A DNA stretch of 64,000 nucleotides from Mitsuaria sp. GD03876. Lineage in GTDB: Bacteria > Pseudomonadota > Gammaproteobacteria > Burkholderiales > Burkholderiaceae_C. The position numbers and the translations under genes are program-made. Positions 1 through 8,256 of this stretch are shown here, piece by piece. The stretch's first letter is position 1. Each line of letters opens with the position of its first letter. Under the pieces are notes generated by a model. That model had not been told where the DNA came from, made no database searches, and was given only the letters and a program-made list of their open reading frames with translations. Where the stretch lies: positions 1 to 64,000 of the forward strand of contig NZ_JAOCCU010000007.1 in the NCBI RefSeq assembly GCF_029840635.1. Direction: 5' to 3'.

Positions 1-3000
1 CCGTCAGCCGCGTGCCGCGGCCTTCGCCGTCGCTGTGGGCGGTCACCGTGCCGCCGTGCGCCAGCACCAGGTGGCGCACGATCGACAGGCCCAGGCCGAG
101 GCCGCCGTACTCGCGGGTGCGGCTGATGTCGGCCTGCGTGAAGCGGTCGAACAGGCGCGGCAGCATCTCCACCGTCACGCCGATGCCGGTGTCGACGACG
201 GCCAGTTCCACCGTCGGCCCGATCCGGCTGAGCGACACGGTGATCCGGCCGCCTCGCGGCGTGAACTTCAGCGCGTTGCCGACCAGGTTCGCGACGATCT
301 GCTGCATGCGCCGCGCGTCGCCCTGGATGCGGTGTGGCTGCTGCAGCCCGGTGCCCGACAGCGTCAGGCCCTTGCCCTCGGCGGTCGGCTGCAGGCCCTC
401 GACGACCGTGCGCACGCAGCTGGCCAGGTCGATCGGGCGGGTCTCGAGCGTCAGGTGGCCCGAGGCGATGCGGGACACGTCCAGCAGGTCGTCGATCAGC
501 TGCGCCTGCGCCTGGCAGTGCTTGAGGATGGTGCCGATCGCGCGCGTCGCGGTCGCGTCGGCGAGCGCACCGCGTTCCTGCGCCTGTTTCAACACCGAGG
601 CCCAGCCCGAGATCACGTTCAGCGGCGCGCGCAGCTCGTGCGAGACCATGCCGAGGAAGTCGTCCTTGGCGGTGTTGGCGCGTTCGGCGTCGTCGCGGGC
701 ATGCTGGGCGGAGTCCAGCGCGCCGCGGAGTTCATGGATGTCCTGGAAGGCGATCACCGCGCCGTCGATGCGGTCGTCGGCGGTGCGGTAGGCCCGCACA
801 TTGATCAGCCACCAGCGGCCCTCGCTGTCCTGGTGCTCGTGCTCGACCGCGGACAGGCCTTGCACGGCGGCCTGGACCAGCTGTTCCAGGTGGCCGATCG
901 CGAAACGCGCGCTGACCTGCCCGACCGGCTGGCCGATCGCCTGGCCCACCGCCTCCGGCGCCAGTCCGAACAGCAGCGCCGCCTGCGGCGACGCGTGCCG
1001 CAGCCGCAGCTGGCGGTCCAGCAGCACCACCGGCAGCGGGATGCCCTCGACCAGGTTGCTGAGGTCGTCGTTGGCCTGGTCGAGCTCGTCGTTGCGCGAC
1101 TTGAGCTCCTCGTTCAGCGAGATCAGCTCCTGGTTGGCCGACTCGAGTTCCTGCTTGGCGCTTTGCAGCTCCTCGTTGGCGCTCTGCAGTTCCTCGTTGG
1201 TGCTGAGCATCTCCTCGTTGGCGGTGCGCAGTTCCTCGTTGGCCGACTCGAACTCGATCACCAGCGTGCGCAGCTGCGACTGGGTCGCCTCGAGTTCGTC
1301 GGACAGCGTCGTCACGGTGCGCTCGAGCTCGTCGACCCGCGCGCGGGCGCCACCTGGCGAGAACGGCGGCGTCGACATCGAGGCCGGCGTGTCGGCCGCG
1401 GCGTCCTCGGGCTGCGGCGCGAGCGTGACCAGGTAGTGGCGCAGCGCCTCGCCCGTTTCCAGCGGCAGGATCTCCAGCGCGTAGCGTCGGTCGTTGAAGG
1501 CCACGCGTTCGCGGCGCACCGGTTGCGCGGTGCGCTTGGCCTCGATCAGCGCGGTGCGCACCGGCACGTTGAGCTCGGCATGCAGCAGCCGCGGCAGCGC
1601 CAGCGTGGCCTCGCCGCTGGCCGGCGCGATGAAGGCGGCGACGTCGCCGCGGAACTGCACCACGTCGCCGTTCTCGTTGACGACGAACCCCGGCGGCACG
1701 TAGCGCGCCAGCGCGACGCGGTTGGCCGCCTCGCTGACGAGGTCGGGCGGGGGCGGCTGCGTGGCGCGCGGCGCGTCGCCGTCGCTGACCCAGGGGCGCA
1801 GCGCGTCGATCGGGAACAGCGGCCGCTGCCGGCGCGAGTTCGGCAGCTTGCGGTACAGGTGCGGCGCGCCGGCGTGCTCGAAGCCGTCGGCGACCGAGGC
1901 CGCCTCGGCGCGGCCCAGCAGCATGAAGCCGTCGTTGCGGCAGGCGTAGTGGAGCACCTCGAAGACGTGCTGCTGCGCTTCCTTGCGCAGGTAGATCAGC
2001 ATGTTGCGGCAGCTGATCAGCCCCATGCCGGAGAACGGCGCGTGGGTGAGCAGGTTGTGCCGCGCGAACACGCACATCTCGCGCAGGTCCTTGGCGACGA
2101 GGTAGCCGCCGGAGCTGGGCAGGAAGGCGGAGTCGCGGAACGACTGCGGCACGTTCTCCAGCGCCGCGGCGCTGTAGCGGCCGGCGCGCGCGGTCTCGAT
2201 CGAAGCCTCGTTGATGTCGGTGCCGAAGATCTGCACGCGGCGGTCGATGCCGTCGGCGTTCATCGCCTCCTTGAGCAGCATCGCGATGGTGTAGACCTCC
2301 TCGCCGGTCGAGCAGGCGGGCACCCAGATCCGGATCGGGTCGTGGCGCAGCGCCAGCAGCTTGGGCAGCACGACCTGGCGCAGCACGTTGACGAACTCCG
2401 CGTCGCGGAAGAACGCGGTCACGCCGATCAGCACGTCGTCGCGCAGCGCGGCGGCCTCGTAGGGATCGGCGCGCAGGAACTGCAGGTAGGCGGCGACGTC
2501 GCGGTCCTTCTGCAGCAGCACGCGGCGCAGGAAGCGCCGGCGCAGGTTGACGTCCTTGACGTAGCCCAGGTTCACACCGGCCTTCTGCTGCACGATGGTC
2601 AGCGCGGTCTCCAGCGCGTCGACGTCCTGCGTGCCGCCGTGCGCGCCGGCCAGGCCCGCCTCGCCATGCGGCTGGCCGAAGCGGCGCACCAGCGCCGGGG
2701 CGATCTCCTCGGGCGGCAGCACGTCGTCGACGAGGCCGGTGTTGATCGCCGCGACCGGCATGCCGTCGTGCGCGGCGGTGTGCGGGGCCTGCGCGATCGC
2801 CAGGCCGCCGGCGGCCTTCAGGTCGATCAGGCCGGCCGCGCCGTCCTCGCCGGTGCCCGACAGGATCACGGCGGCCGCGTCGACGTCCGGGTCCTGCGCC
2901 ATCGACGCCAGGCAGGCGTCGATCGGCAGGTGCAGCCCGGGCTGGCGGCGCGTCAGCCGGAAGTGGCCGTCCAGCGCGATGACGCCGGCGTTCTCCGGCA

Positions 3001-3256
3001 GCACGTAGACGCGGTCGTGCTGGATCTTGACCAGGTGTTCGAGGCGTTCCACCGGCAGCGCGGTGCGGTCCTGCAGGACCTCGGGGAGGTGGCTTTCCTC
3101 GTTGGGATCGAGGTGGGTGATCACCAGGACCGCGAAGCCCGCTTGGTGCGGTAGCGCACCGAGCACGGTGCCGAGCACGTCGAGGCTGCCGGCGGAGCCG
3201 CCGAGCACCACCACCCGCAAGGGCTGCCGCTCTTCAATGTCCACCCGGGATCCCAT
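1..3256 (-). CDS. CheB-CheR-PAS-histidine kinase fusion protein (3' end beyond window)
   Basis: Large chemosensory-type signalling protein; about 1085 residues are visible and the C-terminus runs off the window. The start at 3256 gives MGSRVDIEE. Order of domains: CheB methylesterase (about 12-190; catalytic Ser21 in GGSAGS, His48 in THLDP, Asp138 in GEDG), CheR methyltransferase (about 210-480, with the SAM-binding CSTGEE at about 313 and the C-R-N-M-L-I-Y signature), a coiled coil rich in NEEL repeats (about 640-730), a PAS domain, HisKA (His873 in SHELRAP) and HATPase_c (N box NALKF, DTGIG, GLGLGL). Such CheB/CheR/PAS/kinase hybrids are known and usually act apart from flagellar chemotaxis clusters; the signal is unknown. 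No CheA, CheW or MCP gene is nearby. It is divergent from dmeF, sharing a 126-bp spacer. A C-terminal receiver domain beyond the edge is possible but not visible. Confidence 0.93.
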   Translation of the reverse strand, partial: MGSRVDIEERQPLRVVVLGGSAGSLDVLGTVLGALPHQAGFAVLVITHLDPNEESHLPEVLQDRTALPVERLEHLVKIQHDRVYVLPENAGVIALDGHFRLTRRQPGLHLPIDACLASMAQDPDVDAAAVILSGTGEDGAAGLIDLKAAGGLAIAQAPHTAAHDGMPVAAINTGLVDDVLPPEEIAPALVRRFGQPHGEAGLAGAHGGTQDVDALETALTIVQQKAGVNLGYVKDVNLRRRFLRRVLLQKDRDVAAYLQFLRADPYEAAALRDDVLIGVTAFFRDAEFVNVLRQVVLPKLLALRHDPIRIWVPACSTGEEVYTIAMLLKEAMNADGIDRRVQIFGTDINEASIETARAGRYSAAALENVPQSFRDSAFLPSSGGYLVAKDLREMCVFARHNLLTHAPFSGMGLISCRNMLIYLRKEAQQHVFEVLHYACRNDGFMLLGRAEAASVADGFEHAGAPHLYRKLPNSRRQRPLFPIDALRPWVSDGDAPRATQPPPPDLVSEAANRVALARYVPPGFVVNENGDVVQFRGDVAAFIAPASGEATLALPRLLHAELNVPVRTALIEAKRTAQPVRRERVAFNDRRYALEILPLETGEALRHYLVTLAPQPEDAAADTPASMSTPPFSPGGARARVDELERTVTTLSDELEATQSQLRTLVIEFESANEELRTANEEMLSTNEELQSANEELQSAKQELESANQELISLNEELKSRNDELDQANDDLSNLVEGIPLPVVLLDRQLRLRHASPQAALLFGLAPEAVGQAIGQPVGQVSARFAIGHLEQLVQAAVQGLSAVEHEHQDSEGRWWLINVRAYRTADDRIDGAVIAFQDIHELRGALDSAQHARDDAERANTAKDDFLGMVSHELRAPLNVISGWASVLKQAQERGALADATATRAIGTILKHCQAQAQLIDDLLDVSRIASGHLTLETRPIDLASCVRTVVEGLQPTAEGKGLTLSGTGLQQPHRIQGDARRMQQIVANLVGNALKFTPRGGRITVSLSRIGPTVELAVVDTGIGVTVEMLPRLFDRFTQADISRTREYGGLGLGLSIVRHLVLAHGGTVTAHSDGEGRGTRLT

Positions 3257-3382
3257 GTGCTTTTGTCTGTGCGGCGGAGTCTAACGTGGCGGGATGACCG
3301 GTCCTGGGCAGGGACTCTGCCGATGCGCCGGCGCGCCAGGGGGATACTGCGCCGCCTCCGACTTCCCGCGCGCCGCATCGCC

Positions 3383-4390
3383 ATGGCTTCCTCGCTTTCC
3401 GCCTCCCCCTGGCAGCACACCCATGTCTTCGACGAAGGCAACCCGCTCGCGGCGCGCAACACGCGCTGGGCGGTGCTGCTGACGGTGGCGATGATGGTGG
3501 CCGAGATCGCCGGCGGGTATGTCTTCAACTCGATGGCGCTGCTGGCCGACGGCTGGCACATGAGTTCCCACGCCGTGGCGCTGGGCGTGTCGCTGCTGGC
3601 CTATGCCGCGGCGCGGCGGTGGGCGAAGGATGGACGCTTCGCGTTCGGCACCTGGAAGATCGAGATCCTGGGCGGCTACAGCAGCGCGCTGCTGCTGATC
3701 GGCGTCGCGGGGCTGATGCTGTGGCAGTCGGTCGAGCGGCTGATCGCGCCCACGCCGATCCACTACGACCAGGCGATCGCCGTGGCGGCGCTGGGGCTCG
3801 CGGTCAACCTGGCCTGCGCCTGGCTGCTGCGCGGCGACCACCATCACGGCCACGGCCACGGCCACGGCCACGGCCACGGGCACGGGCATGGCGGCCACGA
3901 GCACGGCGACGGCCACGCGCACGACCACGGCGATCACGCCCATGGGCATGACGACCTCAACCTCCGCGCCGCCTACCTGCACGTGCTGGCCGATGCCGCG
4001 ACCTCGGTGCTGGCGATCGTGGCGCTGCTCGGCGGCCGCTTCTGGGGCGCGGACTGGCTGGATCCGGCGATGGGCATCGCCGGCGCGGTGCTGGTGGCGG
4101 TCTGGGCGCGCGGGCTGCTGCGCGATGCGGGGCGCGTGCTGCTGGACGCGGAGATGGACGCGCCGGTCGTCGACGAGATCCGCGAGGTCGTCGCCGCCGC
4201 GCCGTGGCCGGCGGCGATCGCCGACCTGCATGTGTGGCGCGTCGGCCGGGCGCAGTACGCCTGCATCGTCTCGCTGGTGACCGACAGCCCCGACGCGCGG
4301 CCCGACGACGTCCGCCGGCTGCTGGCGGTCCACGAGGAACTTGTTCACGTCACCGTCGAGATCAACCGTCCCGAGCGCGCGACTGTCTGA
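3383..4390 (+). CDS. dmeF: CDF-family Co(II)/Ni(II) efflux transporter, DmeF-like
   Basis: Inner-membrane cation diffusion facilitator that exports divalent metals by proton antiport. The 335-residue protein starts at MASSLSASPWQHTH; an upstream in-frame start at 3257 would add a basic, non-homologous leader overlapping the promoter. The N-terminal HTHVFDEGN is typical of the DmeF branch. Six membrane segments are evident, with metal-site residues Asp and His in LLADGWHMSSHA (TM2) and His/Asp in HVLADAATS (TM5). Between TM4 and TM5 lies a very long His-Gly loop (alternating HG, about residues 150-190), a likely metal-binding buffer. DmeF proteins export cobalt and nickel; the metal cannot be proven from sequence. 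No DmeR repressor gene is adjacent. Confidence 0.9.
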   Translation: MASSLSASPWQHTHVFDEGNPLAARNTRWAVLLTVAMMVAEIAGGYVFNSMALLADGWHMSSHAVALGVSLLAYAAARRWAKDGRFAFGTWKIEILGGYSSALLLIGVAGLMLWQSVERLIAPTPIHYDQAIAVAALGLAVNLACAWLLRGDHHHGHGHGHGHGHGHGHGGHEHGDGHAHDHGDHAHGHDDLNLRAAYLHVLADAATSVLAIVALLGGRFWGADWLDPAMGIAGAVLVAVWARGLLRDAGRVLLDAEMDAPVVDEIREVVAAAPWPAAIADLHVWRVGRAQYACIVSLVTDSPDARPDDVRRLLAVHEELVHVTVEINRPERATV

Positions 4391-4445
4391 TCGGCGCCGC
4401 GCGGCTCGCCGGTGAGGTACCGGCGGGCCTCCACAATCGCGGCCC

Positions 4446-4586
4446 ATGAAAACCAACTACCTCCTCGCCGCCATCCTGGTCAGCAGCCTGGTCGGCGCCT
4501 TCGTGGCCAACCGTTCGATGAAGACCGCGTGCGCCGTCGCCTCCGGCGCGATCGCGCTCTATGCGCTGTTGCGCCAGGTGATCTGA
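4446..4586 (+). CDS. Small membrane protein (46 aa)
   Basis: Short ORF starting MKTNYLLAAILV and ending LLRQVI. It has two hydrophobic stretches (residues 4-21 and 28-43) separated by a short basic turn (NRSMK), so it could be a two-helix inner-membrane hairpin. It begins 56 bp after dmeF. There is no strong ribosome-binding site; support is the hydrophobic pattern and high third-position GC. Function unknown. Could be a chance ORF, but its composition is unlike the shadows around it. Confidence 0.5.
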   Translation: MKTNYLLAAILVSSLVGAFVANRSMKTACAVASGAIALYALLRQVI

Positions 4587-4818
4587 AGCGGCGTCGGGGC
4601 GCGTCGCGCCCGGCGGAAGTGGTGGATCTGATGGTGGATCTGATCGATCTGATGGAATCGCCGCCGGTCTTCACGCCGCCCTGATTCGCGCCTCGCCGCT
4701 TGGCCGCTGATCGCTGCCTTTCGTCCTTCCCCCTCCGGCATCCCCCCATCTCCACCCTATGGTGGGATGGCACTTGCACAGGCCCCCCTTGATAGTGAGG
4801 GTTCGTCAGGAGAGGACC

Positions 4819-5049
4819 ATGCGACAACGCTTCGCGCCCCCCGGGGGAGACCCCAGCCACCCGTTCAGCTCGGCCATGCAGCACATCCTGCGGCAGACCG
4901 AGTTGCTGCTGCAGCGGCGCATCCCGTTCAGCCCGTCGGGCTGGCCGATCGAGGAGCCGCCCGCGCTGGAGGGACTCGAGGTCACCGAGTCCACCTGGGA
5001 CGAGTGGACCGAGGCCATGGCCCATCAGAGCCGGTCGCCCGCACGCTGA
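4819..5049 (+). CDS. Hypothetical protein (76 aa)
   Basis: Starts at ATG 4819, preceded by a good Shine-Dalgarno (AGGAGAGG, 4 nt before the ATG). The product is soluble and acidic at the end; it contains an amphipathic helix-like part (QHILRQTELLLQRR, about 20-34) followed by a Pro-rich turn (PFSPSGWP) and an acidic WDEWTEAM tail. I do not recognise the family. An upstream ATG at 4759 in frame lacks a ribosome-binding site. Function unknown. Confidence 0.6.
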   Translation: MRQRFAPPGGDPSHPFSSAMQHILRQTELLLQRRIPFSPSGWPIEEPPALEGLEVTESTWDEWTEAMAHQSRSPAR

Positions 5050-5240
5050 TCGCCCGGACGCGGCCGCGGGCCGCGGAACTTGAATCCGAAATGCGGCGCG
5101 GGCGCCGCCCAGATTCCCCGCTCGGTGACGCAGTTCACCGAGTTCCCGACGACCGCTGAGATCGTCGCGCTCATCACGGCATGCGGACCGGCGGCCGCGG
5201 CGAAGAATCCGTTCACCCCAATGAACGAGAGCGCTTCGCC

Positions 5241-5489
5241 ATGCAAGTCAAGTCCTCCGCTTCCCCGTCGCCGGCGGTCCACGCCGGCGCCCCGGCCTCG
5301 GCCAGTGCCGCCAAGGGCGCCAAGAACGGCGCGCCCGATTTCTCCAAGATCCTGAACGACGCCAAGGCCGGCGCGCCGGCTTCCGCCGCGACCGCGCCGA
5401 TGGCCTCGCCACCGGCCGCCGCGACCAGTCCGGCCGCCGCGCCCGGCGCGCTGACGCTGGACACGGCCTCGCTGGCCGCCCGCGCCTGA
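5241..5489 (+). CDS. Ala/Pro-rich small hypothetical protein (82 aa)
   Basis: Begins MQVKSSASPSPAVHAG; over a third of residues are Ala, with Ser, Pro and Thr making most of the rest. A single ordered-looking stretch (DFSKILNDAK, about 33-42) is flanked by low-complexity linkers. There is no signal peptide. It heads a close run of four plus-strand genes (5241-7239) ending in a FlgH-like lipoprotein, so it is probably cotranscribed with them. Function unknown; composition resembles disordered flagellar or secretion accessory proteins, but that is only an impression. Confidence 0.5.
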   Translation: MQVKSSASPSPAVHAGAPASASAAKGAKNGAPDFSKILNDAKAGAPASAATAPMASPPAAATSPAAAPGALTLDTASLAARA

Positions 5490-5509
5490 ATCGCCGCCGG
5501 GAGTCCGTC

Positions 5510-5866
5510 TTGAGCAGCGTGCCCTTCCTGTCCGGCCTGGCCAATCTCGCCAGCGCGCTCGACGGCGGTTCGGCCGAGGGTGGCCGCGCCGCGTCGACCC
5601 GCCTGTCGTCGGGAGCCTCCCGCGGCGGCGGCGGCGCGGCCGGCCTGACGCTCGGGCCGGTGCTCGGCGTGACGGCCACGATCAGCGCCAAGGGCTTGCA
5701 AGCCCTGGCCGGCGATGCCGCGCACGCGGTCGGGACGGTGGTCGACACCGCCACCGACGTCGTCGGCGACACCGTCGGCGTGGTGGGCCACGTGGTCGGC
5801 AATGTCGTCGGCTACGGCGTGATGGCCGCGCTGGGCGGCGGCGCCGTGCTCGACGAGCTGGTGTGA
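5510..5866 (+). CDS. Gly/Ala/Val-rich hypothetical protein (118 aa), TTG start
   Basis: Uses a TTG start at 5510 with GGAG about 8 nt upstream; a GTG at 5519 is the alternative. The middle is Gly-rich (SRGGGGAAG) and the C-terminal half has glycine-zipper-like repeats (VVGDTVGVVGHVVGNVVG), which suggests membrane insertion or oligomerisation. There is no cleavable signal. It sits 20 bp after the preceding small gene and 7 bp before a lipoprotein gene. I do not recognise the family. Confidence 0.55.
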   Translation: MSSVPFLSGLANLASALDGGSAEGGRAASTRLSSGASRGGGGAAGLTLGPVLGVTATISAKGLQALAGDAAHAVGTVVDTATDVVGDTVGVVGHVVGNVVGYGVMAALGGGAVLDELV

Positions 5867-5873
5867 GGGCGCG

Positions 5874-6476
5874 ATGACGACATCCTCCTGCCGTTCCCGC
5901 CGCCGGTCCCGGCTCGCGCCGAGGCCGGGCGCGCGGGCCGCGTTGCTCGCACTGCTCGCGGTGGCTGCGCTGGGCGGTCTCGGCGGCTGCAGCGTCCTGA
6001 GCCCGATCCCCGCCTGGGAGCTGGTCAAGAGCGCGGGCACCGCGACCTCGACCGCGCTGGCCACGACGGCACCGGCCAAGGCCAGCAACACCGTGCATCA
6101 CGGCGACGCGCCGGTGCGCGTCGTGTGCATCGAGTTCAACCGCAACGCGCCGCTGGAGGACCTGGTCCCCGCGCTGCAGGCGGAGCTCAAGGGGCAGGGC
6201 GTGGACAGCCGGGTGTACGAGCCCGGCACCGGCCTGCAGCAATGCGGCGTGTGGCTGCGCTACGTCGCGACGATCGAATGGGGCGTGCCGCCGATGGCGA
6301 GCAACTACCGCGCCAACCTCAGCGCCGCGGCGCTGAGCCTGCACCGGGCCGACGGGACGCTGCTGTCCAGCAGCAGCTACGTCGCCGAGGAGAACTTCGG
6401 CCTGGCCCGCTGGGCCGGGACCCGCAACAAGATCGCGCCGGTCGTGAAGGCGCTGATCACCGGTTTCCAGAGCTAG
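5874..6476 (+). CDS. Putative lipoprotein (200 aa), possibly Sbal_3080-like
   Basis: An Arg-rich N-terminus, a hydrophobic h-region (ALLALLAVAALGGLGGC) and a lipobox LGGC at about residues 37-40 indicate export and lipidation. The mature domain contains VVCIEFNR, PALQAELKGQGVDSRVYEPGTG and a C-terminal KIAPVVKALITGF. This layout vaguely resembles the Sbal_3080 lipoprotein family (CI-x-N motif, then a paralogue-like beta repeat), but identity is too low to be sure. It lies between a glycine-zipper protein and a FlgH-like lipoprotein, so a joint envelope role is plausible. Function unknown. Confidence 0.7.
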   Translation: MTTSSCRSRRRSRLAPRPGARAALLALLAVAALGGLGGCSVLSPIPAWELVKSAGTATSTALATTAPAKASNTVHHGDAPVRVVCIEFNRNAPLEDLVPALQAELKGQGVDSRVYEPGTGLQQCGVWLRYVATIEWGVPPMASNYRANLSAAALSLHRADGTLLSSSSYVAEENFGLARWAGTRNKIAPVVKALITGFQS

Positions 6477-6489
6477 GGAGGGAGATGTG

Positions 6490-7239
6490 ATGCCGACGAA
6501 CGACTTGCCGCGCGCGTCCGACAGGGCCGCGCGCGCGACCGGCGCCATGAAGCAGGCGACGGCGCTGGCGCCGATGCTGGCGATGGCCGCGGCGATGCTG
6601 GGCGGCTGCTCGAGCGCGCCGCCCACGGTGCCCGGGCCGATGCTGGTCGCGCCGCCGCAGGCGCCGATGTACATCGAGCGGCCCAACAACGGCGCGATCT
6701 ACCAGCCCGGCATGGCGCCGACCTCGCTGTTCTCGGGCGAGAAGCGTCCCAGCGCGATCGGCGACACGCTCAAGGTCGACATCCAGGAGACGCTCAAGGC
6801 CACGCAGAAGCAGACCACCGACACCGCGCGCGACAACAAGCTGGCGGTGCGCGGACCGGGCGGCAAGAGCAACATCGGCGCGGTGGAGCGGCTGCTCAAC
6901 ATCGACGCGACGGCCTCGGGCAGCGACTCGTTCAAGGGCTCGGGCACGACCGAGACGGACAACAGCTTCGTCACGCAGGTGGCGGTGAGCGTGATCAACG
7001 TGTTGCCCAACGGCAACCTGCTGGTGGCCGGGGAGCGCAACGTGGGCCTGAACAAGGGCGTGAACACGCTGCGCTTCTCGGGGATCGTCAACCCGCGCGA
7101 CATCCGCCCCGGGAATGTCGTGGCCTCACGCGATGTCGTGAACGCGAGCCTGGAGAGCGTCGCGCAGGGGGATGTGTCGGAGGCCTCCTCGCGCAGCTGG
7201 CTGCAGCGCGTGCTGGCCCGGAGCCTGTCGATCTGGTGA
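6490..7239 (+). CDS. FlgH-like lipoprotein (flagellar L-ring protein homologue)
   Basis: About 249 residues, close to FlgH (about 230). The Shine-Dalgarno GGGAGG at 6477-6482 points to ATG 6490 (or GTG 6487); the typical signal peptide begins only at MKQATALAPM (6547), followed by lipobox LGGC. FlgH landmarks are SLFSGEKRPSAIGDTLKVDIQE, the central TETDNSFVTQVAVSVINVLPNGNLLVAGE and the C-terminal FSGIVNPRDI. FlgH forms the outer-membrane L ring around the flagellar rod. None of the normal neighbours (flgG, flgI, flgJ) are present; instead it follows a lipoprotein and two small proteins. It may be a second FlgH or a repurposed outer-membrane ring protein. Confidence 0.85.
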   Translation: MPTNDLPRASDRAARATGAMKQATALAPMLAMAAAMLGGCSSAPPTVPGPMLVAPPQAPMYIERPNNGAIYQPGMAPTSLFSGEKRPSAIGDTLKVDIQETLKATQKQTTDTARDNKLAVRGPGGKSNIGAVERLLNIDATASGSDSFKGSGTTETDNSFVTQVAVSVINVLPNGNLLVAGERNVGLNKGVNTLRFSGIVNPRDIRPGNVVASRDVVNASLESVAQGDVSEASSRSWLQRVLARSLSIW

Positions 7240-7407
7240 TCGACGCGCGGTCAAGCCGCAAACCGGACCGACGCCACCGGGCTTATCGACCGATCGGCGC
7301 GCGCGGTCCGCTTCTATAACCCACGATTCGCCGTCCTGGCATTCGCGAAGTTCCGTGCGTGGTGCGGAGGGCGGAGCCTTGTCCGGCGGACTTCATCCAG
7401 AACGAGC

Positions 7408-8175
7408 ATGAGCACGAGAGGGACACGAGCGCCGCACAGCGGCGGGCCGGAAACGGCGAGCGACGACTGGCTGGCCGATGGCCAGGTCCGGACGTATCGC
7501 CGCGGCCAGAAGATCATCGAGGCCGGCACCCCGCTGGCCGAGTGGATCGCCATCAGCGGCGGGGCGGCCTACCTGGCGGCCAAGGTCGCGGCGGACACGC
7601 GCGTGGCGGTGGCCGCGCTGTGGCTGGGCGACGTGATCGGGGCGGATTCGCCGCTGGGCAAGCTGGCGGCGCGCTACGACGTGACGGCGCTGGTGGACGT
7701 CACGACGATCCACATCCCGCTGCCGCGGATGAAGGACCCGCATGCGCCGCTGCGCGACGCGGCGACCGGCGAGCTGTACGCGGCGACCGCGTCGCGGCTG
7801 CAGGACCAGATCACGATGCGGCTGGCCGGCAACGGCTTCCAGCGCCTGGTGAGCGTGCTGGCGACGCTGGCGACGGCGCTGAGCAGCACGCCGCGGCCGG
7901 GCACGCTGGGCAACAGCCTGGCGCTACCGGTGTCGCAGGCGAGCATCGGGCAGTTGTCGGGGCTGTCGCGCCGGCAGACCTGGATCTACCTGGGCCAGCT
8001 GGCCGAGCGCGGCTGGAGCCGGACCTCGCGCACGAAGGTCACGCTCGAGGGCCTGAACGCGTGGCTGAGCCTGATGGGCGAGGTCGAGGCGCGCGGGCTC
8101 GAGTGCATCGCAACGGTGGAGCAGTGCGATGCGACCTTGTCGCGGCTGGCCAGTGGACGCGCCGGCTTGAAGTGA
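7408..8175 (+). CDS. Crp/Fnr-family transcriptional regulator
   Basis: The 255-residue protein has an N-terminal cyclic-nucleotide-binding-like beta-barrel (about 27-150) and a C-terminal Crp-type winged helix (about 165-235), with the recognition region SQASIGQLSGLSRRQTW followed by a short wing. The cNMP pocket lacks a clear RS/T-A phosphate-binding signature and there is no Fnr cysteine set, so the ligand is unknown. It lies 168 bp after the FlgH-like gene in the same direction and might control it or be cotranscribed. Confidence 0.82.
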   Translation: MSTRGTRAPHSGGPETASDDWLADGQVRTYRRGQKIIEAGTPLAEWIAISGGAAYLAAKVAADTRVAVAALWLGDVIGADSPLGKLAARYDVTALVDVTTIHIPLPRMKDPHAPLRDAATGELYAATASRLQDQITMRLAGNGFQRLVSVLATLATALSSTPRPGTLGNSLALPVSQASIGQLSGLSRRQTWIYLGQLAERGWSRTSRTKVTLEGLNAWLSLMGEVEARGLECIATVEQCDATLSRLASGRAGLK

Positions 8176-8256
8176 TGTCCCCGCGGCCCTCCGTGCCGGC
8201 GATGCGCGGGCACGGATCGCCGCGAGGCCCGCGCCGTCGCGCGCGGGCTGCCTGGG

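Noticed and set aside
35-3154. Long plus-strand ORF (1039 codons) opposite the CheB-CheR kinase
   Set aside because: Low-complexity Arg/Val/Gln-rich translation with no domains; a mirror of the GC-rich gene on the other strand, whose product has all CheB, CheR and kinase motifs.
3841-3960. His-Gly coding repeat as a DNA-level satellite
   Set aside because: It is the metal-binding loop of the CDF transporter; the repeat follows from codons CAC/GGC.
4619-4686. Run of GATCTGATGG-like repeats as a regulatory array
   Set aside because: Only short imperfect GATCTGAT repetitions over about 40 bp, without symmetry or a clear neighbour promoter; too weak to call.
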